This document shows, one piece after another, positions 8,175 to 14,864 of a DNA stretch of 30,348 nt. Source of the stretch: CAYGBW01 sp964348185. Lineage in GTDB: Bacteria > Desulfobacterota > BSN033 > WVXP01. The position numbers and the translations under genes are program-made. The notes beneath the pieces were generated by a model. It saw only the letters and a program-made list of their open reading frames with translations. It made no database searches and was not told where the DNA came from. The stretch is taken from NCBI GenBank assembly GCA_964348185.1, contig CAYGBW010000166.1, positions 1-30,348 on the forward strand, given 5' to 3'. Position 1 is the stretch's first letter; each line of letters opens with the position of its first letter.

Positions 8175-9023
8175 ATGATGAAAAATCCGAATTACAAGAT
8201 TCTCCTTTCCATTTTCTCTTGGCCACGTTACTATGAAACCATGAAAAGGGAGGGGAACCATCGATTCGCTCTGGTCAGAGAGATACCGGAAACCTTTGAT
8301 CTGTGCATCAAACCTCTCGACAACCCCCAAACCATCGACGTCGACCTGGCCCGTCTCCAGCATCGAAAATACTGCGAAACCCTCTCCCAATTGGGCTTTG
8401 AGCTGGTCGTTCTTCCCCCTGATAATCGGTACCCAGACTGTGCCTTTGTGGAGGATACGGCGATTTTGATTGGGGACTCGGCGATCATCACCCGCCCACG
8501 TGTCGAATCGCGCCAGGGAGAGGTCGAGGCGGTCCGTGAAGTCCTTTCCCCTTATAAGCACATCGAGCGGATTCTCCCCCCTGGAACCATCGAGGGGGGG
8601 GACATACTTCTGGCCAAAGGCTCACTTTTTGTGGGCCTGAATGAACGGACCAATCAGGAGGGTTTCCGCCAATTGGAGGCCCTCGTTGCGAAAAGTCCTT
8701 TGCAGGTGATTTCGGTCCCTATGGGCAAAACCCTTCACCTGAAAACGGCCTGCAACTACCTGGGGAAAGGCCTCATGGTCGTGAATTACTTCGATTTCGA
8801 CCCAGAAGTCTTTTCTGATTTTGAAATCATCCGGCCCGATTCTTCTGAGGCATCAAGGCTCAGCTTTCTTCCCGTAGAGGGATCGGTTCTTCTGCCTGAC
8901 GACTGCCCAAGGGCCCAGGAGGAATTCAAGAAGAGAGGATGGAGAACCCTGCCTCTCGATATCTCCGAAATCAGAAAAGCTCAGGCGGGCCTCACCTGTA
9001 TGTCCATTCTCTTTCAAGGCTAA
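8175..9023 (+). CDS. dimethylarginine dimethylaminohydrolase (DDAH)-like amidinohydrolase
   Basis: This member of the guanidine-modifying superfamily hydrolyses the guanidino group of arginine derivatives such as methylarginines to citrulline plus an amine. Family residues are present, in 282-residue numbering: DCAFVEDTAIL (Asp88, Glu93, Asp94), GGDILL (141-146), the catalytic histidine His188 in TLHLKT, and the nucleophile Cys275 in AGLTCMSI. Homology starts at RFALVREIP, near residue 30. The first 22 residues may therefore not be translated, and ATG at 8241 (260 residues) fits the usual family length better. Neither start has a clear ribosome binding site. It is divergent from the AOR operon. 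Arginine or agmatine deiminase-like activity is an alternative within the superfamily. Confidence 0.85.
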   Translation: MMKNPNYKILLSIFSWPRYYETMKREGNHRFALVREIPETFDLCIKPLDNPQTIDVDLARLQHRKYCETLSQLGFELVVLPPDNRYPDCAFVEDTAILIGDSAIITRPRVESRQGEVEAVREVLSPYKHIERILPPGTIEGGDILLAKGSLFVGLNERTNQEGFRQLEALVAKSPLQVISVPMGKTLHLKTACNYLGKGLMVVNYFDFDPEVFSDFEIIRPDSSEASRLSFLPVEGSVLLPDDCPRAQEEFKKRGWRTLPLDISEIRKAQAGLTCMSILFQG

Positions 9024-9211
9024 GGCCGAAGCCAAGCCGCTGACTCCTCGTGTCAAGAATTTGTCTTCCCAGGGAGTTGGAAAGGCTCGATCCTCGTCCC
9101 CATTCCCAAGGGGAAATGGAAAACCATCTCTGGACCCGTTGCCACAAGGAGCACCATTCTTGCCCTGCTCGAGACGACCCAAAGGCGAAGTTTTGCCCCC
9201 GACGGTCTGCA
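9024..9211. other. non-coding stretch between the DDAH-like and PAS genes
   Basis: I see no supportable gene. Reading frames here lack ribosome binding sites and resemble no family. A hairpin with arms CCATTCCC and GGGGAAATGG near 9098-9120 (two-base bulge) is the only clear structure, and no T-tract follows it. Confidence 0.4.
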
Positions 9212-9228
9212 TTGGTATCTTTTTTGCT
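9212..9228 (+). promoter_or_regulatory. candidate sigma-54 (-24/-12) promoter of the PAS gene
   Basis: TTGGTATCTTTTTTGCT has GG (9214-9215) and GC (9226-9227) separated by exactly 10 bases, and carries TTGG and TTGCT as in the consensus TTGGCAC-N5-TTGCT. The -24 box has two mismatches. The start would lie near 9239, 35 bases before the ATG at 9274. Confidence 0.4.
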
Positions 9229-9273
9229 CAATTTGCTCCATAGTATTCAAGTCCGCCACAAGGGGGGAGGAAA

Positions 9274-9975
9274 ATGGTCCACGGGGAAACGTCAACCGAT
9301 CTTCACCTCAAAGATCCTCTGAAAATCGCTCTCAATGTCATTTCTCTGGCCATTTTTGTTATCGACAAGACTTTGACGATCCGATGGGTCAACCGGGGAG
9401 CCGAGACCCTCTTTGGGCAGAAGGGCCAACAGCTGGTCGGACAATCCATCGACCCTGTTCAGGGGTCTATCTGGACCTGGTCTCAGGGGCTCAAATTCGG
9501 TGAGACGGTCCCGCGCCTTTTTCGTGGAGGCGATCCGATCCTTGGGGCGGAACAGCAGGTCACCCTCATGTGGGATGGCAAGAAGACACCACACCATCTC
9601 AGAATCAACGCCTCGCCGATCGAGTTTGCCGGCGACCAAATGGTCCTCATGGCGCTCGAGGATATCACATCCGTGAAAGAATTGGAAAAGGTGACGACAG
9701 AGACGGAAAGGCTCAACCTCACGATCCAAACGGCCCGGGCTACTGCCCATGAATTGAACCAACCCCTCTCAGTGCTCGTCGGAAACCTCGACCTCCTCAA
9801 GAGGCAGATGGAAGTCGACGGATCCTTCAGCAATCGAATAGACAAGATCTCAACGAGTGCAGAGCGTGTCACCGAGGTCGTCCGTCGGTTACAGATGACC
9901 ATGCACTCCCCTAGGGAGACCAAGACGGTGAAGGCCAGCAGGGTTGGCGCGAAAAAAAACGCGCCGGTCACCTAG
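9274..9975 (+). CDS. PAS-domain protein with a histidine-phosphotransfer (HisKA-like) helix pair but no ATPase domain
   Basis: This 233-residue, probably cytoplasmic protein starts with a PAS sensor domain (about 15-135: NVISLAIFVIDKTLTIRWVN ... LMALEDIT). A coiled linker leads into a dimerisation/phosphotransfer segment with H-box ARATAHELNQPLSVLVGNL (His159) and a second helix to about residue 208. It then ends in a short basic tail. The HATPase_c domain that would phosphorylate the histidine is absent: the TAG at 9973 is followed immediately by the convergent neighbour. It could accept phosphate from another kinase, act as a signalling scaffold, or be a truncated kinase. GGGGGGAGG lies just before the ATG. 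A sigma-54-like promoter is upstream. Confidence 0.8.
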   Translation: MVHGETSTDLHLKDPLKIALNVISLAIFVIDKTLTIRWVNRGAETLFGQKGQQLVGQSIDPVQGSIWTWSQGLKFGETVPRLFRGGDPILGAEQQVTLMWDGKKTPHHLRINASPIEFAGDQMVLMALEDITSVKELEKVTTETERLNLTIQTARATAHELNQPLSVLVGNLDLLKRQMEVDGSFSNRIDKISTSAERVTEVVRRLQMTMHSPRETKTVKASRVGAKKNAPVT

Positions 9976-9993
9976 GAGGGTTACCTTCTCCTA
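9973..9993. terminator. possible bidirectional hairpin between convergent genes
   Basis: TAGGAG (9973-9978) pairs with CTCCTA (9988-9993) around a 9-base loop, between the PAS gene and the convergent ferritin-like gene. There is no strong T-tract on either side, so termination efficiency is doubtful. Confidence 0.3.
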
Positions 9994-9996
9994 ATC

Positions 9997-10500
9997 TTAG
10001 CCTCCCCACGGCATGTGGATGTACCGGTCAAAAAGCCGGTCATGATAATCCTTCAAAAACTCCTCGTGTCCCTTCTCCCATTGGGCAAGCATAAGAAAGG
10101 CTTCTCGAACCTTCCCTTCTGTCTTTTCAGCAAATCGATGATAAGACTCAACAAAATCCCTCTCGATCAAATAAGCCATGTGGAGCACCGTACAGGCCGG
10201 AATCATCGACTCAAGTACCGTCTGATCCAGCTTTTCTGATTCTGCCCGACGGCTGAAGAAATCCCCAGACCCCATGGGGAGATTCCCTTGGGTTGAAATA
10301 TCCCCTCCCTGCCCGATACCTTTGATCAGTTCCTGGATAAAGGCGATGTGTTTCTTCTCCTCCGATGCTAGCTGCTCAAAGATCTCCACCACAGCCCCAT
10401 GACTGAACCGTTTTGAGTTCTCCAGAAAGAAATCTCGTCCTGATTCCTCCATCTGAAGCGCGTACCGAAGAAGCCTCACCCTATCGATTTTCTGTTGCAT
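9997..10500 (-). CDS. ferritin-like/rubrerythrin-like diiron protein
   Basis: This four-helix-bundle protein has two carboxylate/histidine iron-binding motifs. In the 167-residue product the first helix carries YALQMEESGRDFF and the second FEQLASEEKKHIAFI (ExxH). After a flexible Gly-rich stretch, the third helix carries LIERDFVESYHRFAE and the fourth LAQWEKGHEEFLKDY (ExxH). There is no rubredoxin domain. In anaerobes such proteins usually serve peroxide or oxygen detoxification or iron handling. I chose the ATG at 10500 because GGAGGAG lies about 9 bases upstream; the frame is open 14 codons further up with no better signal. A small hairpin (CCATGA/TCATGG, 10539-10557) lies in the leader. 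Confidence 0.85.
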   Translation of the reverse strand: MQQKIDRVRLLRYALQMEESGRDFFLENSKRFSHGAVVEIFEQLASEEKKHIAFIQELIKGIGQGGDISTQGNLPMGSGDFFSRRAESEKLDQTVLESMIPACTVLHMAYLIERDFVESYHRFAEKTEGKVREAFLMLAQWEKGHEEFLKDYHDRLFDRYIHMPWGG

Positions 10501-11015
10501 CCTCTTCTCCTCCCCGTTCAGAACTCCAGTTGGACGTCCCATGAACCTCTCTCATGGATCGCCTCATCCTCCATCCAGATCCTCACATGATTTAGGACAA
10601 TATGCCCCATCATATCCTCATTGGGATTGCCTCAAGACGTCACGACATCAACACGGCCTACCCCATCTCATCTGACCTCTGAAGCCGGTCAACAATACCT
10701 TACACGAAATCAGTCCAAAGAAGCCTTAACGCTTCCCCTTGAGATTACTCACGCTTTCTAACGTCTTTCGCCTTTCTGAGTTTTTTGAAAATCCCCATAT
10801 TATCATATCAAGCTTTTAGAAGCTCGAGAATGACGCTTTTTGGGTTTTTCCACAGTCTCAAGTGAAGTACTCAAATTCGCTGATCCTTGATCGATCCGAG
10901 ATTTCAGAGACAAATAAACCGAATGGCGTATCAGGGGAAGCGGCTATCGTGCAATCCAAGCCGATGATGGTTGGAGGCTTTTTCGGGAAACCCTATCCCT
11001 TTCAACACGGATGAC
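10501..11015. other. 515-bp intergenic region, partly AT-rich
   Basis: There is no gene I can support. The stretch from about 10730 to 10920 is AT-rich and holds short hairpins such as AGCTT-TTAG-AAGCT. It lies between two minus-strand genes and must hold the promoter of the ferritin-like gene, but no convincing -35/-10 pair was found. Confidence 0.4.
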
Positions 11016-12182
11016 CTATCCCAATCTATGCTCCCGAAGCTCGAGACCTGCGATGATGTTTTTCTGGATTTCCTTTGTGCCTTCATAGATGTCAATGATT
11101 TTGGAATCGCGTTCATATCTCCGGAAGTTATAAGCATCGATGTCCTCGCACCTTCGAATTTCCGGTGCAACGATCTGGCAGACCTCACTTGTGACAAACT
11201 TGGCAACATCGCCTGAGTATTTTTTCGCCATAGACGTGTATTTCGGGCTTGCTTTTCCCTTATCCACTAAAGAGGCAGCTTTGTAAACAACCAGTTTTAG
11301 CAATTCTGCCGCGGTCCTCATGTCCGCTATCTTATGCTGGGTTGCCTGCTCCCGAAGTTTATCTCTCAAACGTCGATTTTTCTTTGCGTATTCAAATAGG
11401 TTTTCCAGTGCCCCTTCGGCCAAGCCCGAACCCTGGGCAGCGATCTCTATTCGGCTTCTGTTGAAGAAGTTGACGATATTTCGAAAACCCCGATTCTCTT
11501 TCCCTATCAGATTCCTGTACGGAACTTTTGAATCCTGGAAGGAAACATTTGCAAGCGAAGTCATGTGGGTCCCGTGTTTTCTACCTATCTCGGCTGTGTC
11601 CACACCATCGGTTTCTCTGTCAACAAGAATGGTACTTAGCGCCTCCTCTTTCTTAGCATCTGGATTGGTGACTGCATAAACCGTCAAAAACTTCGCATGG
11701 GTCCCGTTTGTTATGAACTGTTTGTCACCATTAAGCGTAAAATGATCTCCTTTCCGAATTGCAGTTGTTGCTGCCCAAGTGAGGTCGCTTCCGTAATTTG
11801 GCTCTGTAAAGCATATTCCTGATAAATGTCTGCCCCGTGTCATTTCAGGTAAGTATTCCTCGCACAGCGGTTCGCTTCCAAACTCCGCAAAAAGTATCGA
11901 GGGTATCCATCCCAATGACAGGGCCATCCCATATCCTGGATCCTTTCTGCAGAGCTCCACGATTATAATAATCGTCGATGTGAAACTAAGACCTCTGCCA
12001 CCGTATCGTTCTGGGTAGTCAACGCATATCAAGCCTGCCTTGCCGAGTTTTTTCCAGACATCAAAGGGATACTCATGTCTTTTCTCCAGCTCAATCGCCT
12101 TTTTCAGAACAAAATTCTCTTCAGCAAATCTTCTGGCCGATCTTTGAATGTTCTTCTCTTCGCGACCCAGTTCAAAGTCCAT
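11016..12182 (-). CDS. acyl-CoA dehydrogenase
   Basis: This FAD-dependent enzyme of the acyl-CoA dehydrogenase superfamily introduces a trans-2,3 double bond into an acyl-CoA, passing electrons to ETF. The 388-residue protein starts MDFELGREEKNIQRSARRFA, as usual for the family. It has the flavin/substrate signature CFTEPNYGSD, the middle beta-domain with FITNGTHAKFLTVYAVT, and the C-terminal active site RDSKIIDIYEGTKEIQ with the catalytic glutamate at 367. The start is ATG 12182; TTG at 12188 is also in frame. No strong ribosome binding site is visible. The gene looks clearly more AT-rich than its neighbours and has no ETF or thiolase beside it, so it may have been acquired separately. The acyl substrate cannot be told. 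Confidence 0.93.
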   Translation of the reverse strand: MDFELGREEKNIQRSARRFAEENFVLKKAIELEKRHEYPFDVWKKLGKAGLICVDYPERYGGRGLSFTSTIIIIVELCRKDPGYGMALSLGWIPSILFAEFGSEPLCEEYLPEMTRGRHLSGICFTEPNYGSDLTWAATTAIRKGDHFTLNGDKQFITNGTHAKFLTVYAVTNPDAKKEEALSTILVDRETDGVDTAEIGRKHGTHMTSLANVSFQDSKVPYRNLIGKENRGFRNIVNFFNRSRIEIAAQGSGLAEGALENLFEYAKKNRRLRDKLREQATQHKIADMRTAAELLKLVVYKAASLVDKGKASPKYTSMAKKYSGDVAKFVTSEVCQIVAPEIRRCEDIDAYNFRRYERDSKIIDIYEGTKEIQKNIIAGLELREHRLG

Positions 12183-12337
12183 ATCCAAAACCCGAGAAAT
12201 GGTCTGTCAGCGGCGCCCCCATTGTAGACACCCAGGATATCACCGGTTGATGCAAGATAAATGCCGTCGTAGTCTTCTGTCCCAAGACGCAGCTACCGCT
12301 GGAAATGCCCCCCATTGCCTTGGACGCCGGCCCGGTT
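12183..12337. other. scar zone with a short unidentified gene remnant
   Basis: On the minus strand from 12292 to about 12203, a protein-like fragment can be read: TEDYDGIYLASTGDILGVYN followed by GGAAD. It starts straight after an in-frame TAG and runs out of frame into the acyl-CoA dehydrogenase start. CAGCGG (near 12210) and CCGCTG (near 12296) form a distant inverted pair. This looks like debris from recombination, not a working gene. I cannot name the parent family. Confidence 0.3.
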
Positions 12338-12655
12338 CTACTTATCCAGTTTGGTAAACTTCGAGCCTTCAATTTTCGCGTTTGCCATCAGCCCCTTCTG
12401 GCCGAAGACGAATCCGACGATGGGTTCCTTGATCTCCCTCGTGTCGATGGAGCCACCGGCACCGACATGGATCAGCGCCACTGACCCGTCCACACCAGCC
12501 TCCCATCCCGAGCTTCCACGGAACTTCTTGAGGGCCTCGTCTTGCATGAAGACCAGGGCGAGGTTCTTCTCCGGGGCTCCGATCTGGAGACCAAACGAGC
12601 CAGCAGCGATGCGGTAGGAATCGACGGGCTTTTCGCCGGGTTCCTTCATTTTCAC
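12338..12655 (-). pseudogene. 5'-truncated SYLF/YSC84-domain protein
   Basis: The readable protein matches the second half of the SYLF (YSC84, DUF500-like) lipid-binding domain: YRIAAGSFGLQIGAPEK, LVFMQDEALKKFRGSSGWEA, GVDGSVALIHVGAGGSIDT, PIVGFVFGQKGLM, LEGSKFTKLD-like end. Normal bacterial members are about 190-230 residues, with a signal peptide and an N-terminal half (AKGVLV..., VGG.YGEG) before this point. Here the frame begins at GTG 12655 or ATG 12649 with only about 13 unrelated residues. The upstream sequence does not encode the missing half in any frame I can find. I call it a remnant; a weak GGTGAG-type ribosome site means expression of a 103-residue product cannot be excluded. Confidence 0.7.
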
Positions 12656-12679
12656 TCACCACGGCGTTGCGGAGCCCGT

Positions 12680-12708
12680 TTGAAGATTGTGATGATCTCA
12701 GGTAGAAT
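12680..12708 (+). promoter_or_regulatory. candidate sigma-70-type promoter for the CysRS-like gene
   Basis: TTGAAG (12680-12685) and TAGAAT (12703-12708) are separated by exactly 17 bases. The start would be near 12715, leaving a leader of about 59 bases. I see no T-box motif in that leader. Confidence 0.55.
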
Positions 12709-12773
12709 CTTGGTTGAGACTGCGGGTTGCGGTTAGCTCATAAGGCCTGCAAAGGAATGAGAAAGGGGAATCT

Positions 12774-14018
12774 GTGCTAACGCTTTTTAACAGTCTGGGG
12801 AAGCGGATTGAAGCATTTGTGCCTGTAAGGGACAGAAGGGTCACGATATTCACCTGCGGTCCGTCCATCTACCAGAGGGCTCACATTGGAAACTTCCGGA
12901 CCTTTCTCTTTGAGGATATTCTGGTTCGGTACCTTGAATACTCGGGGTATACCGTCGAAAGGGGGATGAATTTCACCGACATCGAGGATAAGGCCCTGAG
13001 AGAGGCCAAGAAGAGAGACACGAGCCTTCGACGTCTCACAGACGGGAATATCAGAGAATTCATGGAAGAGATGCGGTTGCTAAGAATGAAGATCCCCGAT
13101 TACCTTCCAAGGGCCTCTGAATCCGTTGAGGAGGTCATGGCTATTATCCAACGGCTCCTTGATCTCGGGATCGCCTATTCGTATCGGGGAAACATCTATT
13201 TCGATCCTCTGAAATTTCCTGATTTTGGAAGGCTTTATGGCCTGGACATGGGCAAATGGCCAACAAAAAAAAGGCGGTTTCATAAGGACACCTATCCTGG
13301 AATTCAGTGGAACCTCGGGGACTTTATCCTTTGGCACGGGTGCAAGAAAGAAGACACCCTCTGCTGGGATTCGAAGATGGGGTCAGGCAGACCATCCTGG
13401 AACATTCAAGATCCCAGCATGATCAGCAAGCACTTTGATGAGACCCTGTCCATCTATTGTGGGGGGATTGATAACCTCTTTCGGCATCATGATTACACCC
13501 GGGCGATCCTTGAATCCGTCCGACCTTATCCCATGGCCAAGTACTGGCTTCACTGCCACCACCTCTATGTCAATGGCCAAAAAATGTCGAAAAGCCGAGG
13601 GAACATCTATTACACGGATACCCTTCTGGACCAGGGATATGACATCAGAGAGATCAGATTCTTTCTCATATGCGGCCACTATCGGAAAAAACTCAATTTT
13701 TCAGAGAGCCAATTGCGGTCAGCCGCGGATAGATTGAGGCGGTTCAAGAGGATGGTGGGCGTCATCGAAGACCGAGCAAGGCAGGCGGATCAGGTCAACG
13801 GAGGGGTGGCCCTTGTTTTCAAGAAAGCCTTTACCGAAAGCATGGACAATGATCTCGATCTCCAGGGGGCCTTCGATGGACTTTACGGGTTGTTATCCAG
13901 AACAGGGGTCAGCGATCTGACACCAGGTGAAGCGGCAGGGGTCACAAAAACCCTGAGAGAAATCGATGAGGTTCTGAGGGTCATCTTTGATAATAATAGG
14001 AGTCAGGAGCCAGGATGA
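12774..14018 (+). CDS. cysteinyl-tRNA synthetase-like class I ligase with an incomplete zinc site
   Basis: This 414-residue protein is homologous to CysRS through the catalytic core. It has CGPSIYQRAHIGN (Cys28, HIGN 37-40), NFTDIEDK, a CP-type insertion, GDFILWHG..., GRPSWNIQDPSM, IYCGGIDNLFRHHDY, and KMSKS at 270-274. In bacterial CysRS the zinc that selects cysteine is held by Cys28, Cys209, His234 and Glu238 (E. coli numbering). Here Cys28 and the HH pair are kept, but the Cys209 position is Asp213 and the Glu238 position is Thr242. The usual C-terminal anticodon-binding domain is also shortened (bacterial CysRS has about 460-490 residues). The start is GTG with AAAGGGGA upstream. It may be a paralogue acting on another substrate, not the housekeeping cysS. 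A diverged true CysRS is the alternative. Confidence 0.8.
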   Translation: MLTLFNSLGKRIEAFVPVRDRRVTIFTCGPSIYQRAHIGNFRTFLFEDILVRYLEYSGYTVERGMNFTDIEDKALREAKKRDTSLRRLTDGNIREFMEEMRLLRMKIPDYLPRASESVEEVMAIIQRLLDLGIAYSYRGNIYFDPLKFPDFGRLYGLDMGKWPTKKRRFHKDTYPGIQWNLGDFILWHGCKKEDTLCWDSKMGSGRPSWNIQDPSMISKHFDETLSIYCGGIDNLFRHHDYTRAILESVRPYPMAKYWLHCHHLYVNGQKMSKSRGNIYYTDTLLDQGYDIREIRFFLICGHYRKKLNFSESQLRSAADRLRRFKRMVGVIEDRARQADQVNGGVALVFKKAFTESMDNDLDLQGAFDGLYGLLSRTGVSDLTPGEAAGVTKTLREIDEVLRVIFDNNRSQEPG

Positions 14019-14043
14019 GAGGGGCACAGGGGTCCTCGGCGAT

Positions 14044-14159
14044 ACAGGCTAAAGGATGGCTTCGCGCCTGTTTCGCTCGAGGTTGGAGGCAAAGGTCAAC
14101 TGCCTTCAGCTTAGGGGCCCGTAAGGTCGATCCTCCAACCTGATGCAAGGGGGCGAGAC
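14044..14159 (+). ncRNA. candidate structured RNA upstream of cobO
   Basis: This segment folds well on paper. A perfect 10-bp stem, AGGTTGGAGG (14080-14089) with CCTCCAACCT (14132-14141), encloses two small hairpins: AAGG/CCTT (14092-14106) and CTTA/TAAG (14110-14125). Outside it, GTTTCGC (14070-14076) can pair with GCGAGAC (14153-14159) with one G-U pair. A separate upstream stem, ACAGGC/GCCTGT (14044-14071), partly competes with that outer stem. It lies 54 bases before cobO. I looked for the cobalamin riboswitch core and B12 box and did not find them. It could be a leader of another kind, an independent small RNA, or a dispersed repeat; the sequence just downstream (GTAGGTTGGGTTCG) resembles half of a common bacterial repeat. 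Confidence 0.4.
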
Positions 14160-14212
14160 GAACTGGAAGACCAATTCTAACTCTCGTAGGTTGGGTTCGT
14201 TGGGGAAAGACA

Positions 14213-14806
14213 ATGGGCAGGGAAGAGAGAAAAAAACGGAAGGGCCCGGCAAAAATCACCCATCTCAAGCCCGATAAAAGGAAAGGGCTGGTCGTCGTGA
14301 TCACGGGGAATGGAAAGGGCAAGACCTCCTCAGCCCTCGGGATGATCGTCCGTGCCTGTGGCCATGGGATGAGGTCGGCCATGATCCAGTTCATGAAGGG
14401 CGATATCTACGCCGGGGAATGGGATGGGATCAAGAAGCTCACGTGCGATGTGGAATTGATCCCGACAGGGATGGGATTCTGCGGGATCCAGGGAAATCCT
14501 TACTCCCACGCAGAGCACCGTGAAGCGGCACAGGGGGCTATTCGACTGGCCAAGGAGAAAATCGAATCGGCAAAGTATCACATGGTGATTCTCGACGAGA
14601 TTAACAATGCCCTTAAACTCAAGCTGGTCGACCTGGACCAGGTCCTGGATCTGATCCAGAGTAGGCCCCCCCTCCTTCACCTCGTTCTGACCGGTCGGGA
14701 CGCCCATCCGGATGTCATTGATTTGGCCGATACGGTCAGCGAGGTGAGAGAGATCAAACACGCCTACCGGGAGGGGATCGAGCCCCAGCCAGGGATTGAT
14801 TATTGA
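14213..14806 (+). CDS. cobO: cob(I)alamin adenosyltransferase, CobA/CobO/BtuR type
   Basis: This cytoplasmic enzyme transfers the adenosyl group of ATP to cob(I)alamin or a corrinoid precursor to make adenosylcobalamin. The 197-residue protein has the P-loop GNGKGKTSSA (32-41), the family block ACGHGMRSAMIQFMKG, the Walker-B-like VILDEINNAL (Asp128, Glu129, Asn131), LTGRDAHPDVID, and a C-terminus AYREGIEPQPGIDY close to the family's usual ending. A short basic N-terminal extension precedes the P-loop domain. GGGGAAAG lies before the ATG. It follows the CysRS-like gene after 194 bases that hold a structured segment. No other cobalamin genes are in the window. Confidence 0.93.
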   Translation: MGREERKKRKGPAKITHLKPDKRKGLVVVITGNGKGKTSSALGMIVRACGHGMRSAMIQFMKGDIYAGEWDGIKKLTCDVELIPTGMGFCGIQGNPYSHAEHREAAQGAIRLAKEKIESAKYHMVILDEINNALKLKLVDLDQVLDLIQSRPPLLHLVLTGRDAHPDVIDLADTVSEVREIKHAYREGIEPQPGIDY

Positions 14807-14864
14807 AAGAAACGGTGAGATCCTCAGAAATGGGTTGAACGCTTTCGATATCGCCGACTCATCC

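Noticed and set aside
12715..12773. T-box leader before the CysRS-like gene
   Set aside because: The leader is only about 59 bases, far shorter than a T-box, and lacks the antiterminator motif.
14019..14212. Cobalamin riboswitch before cobO
   Set aside because: The conserved core words and B12 box of the known cobalamin riboswitch are not present. Only a structured segment of unknown type is reported.
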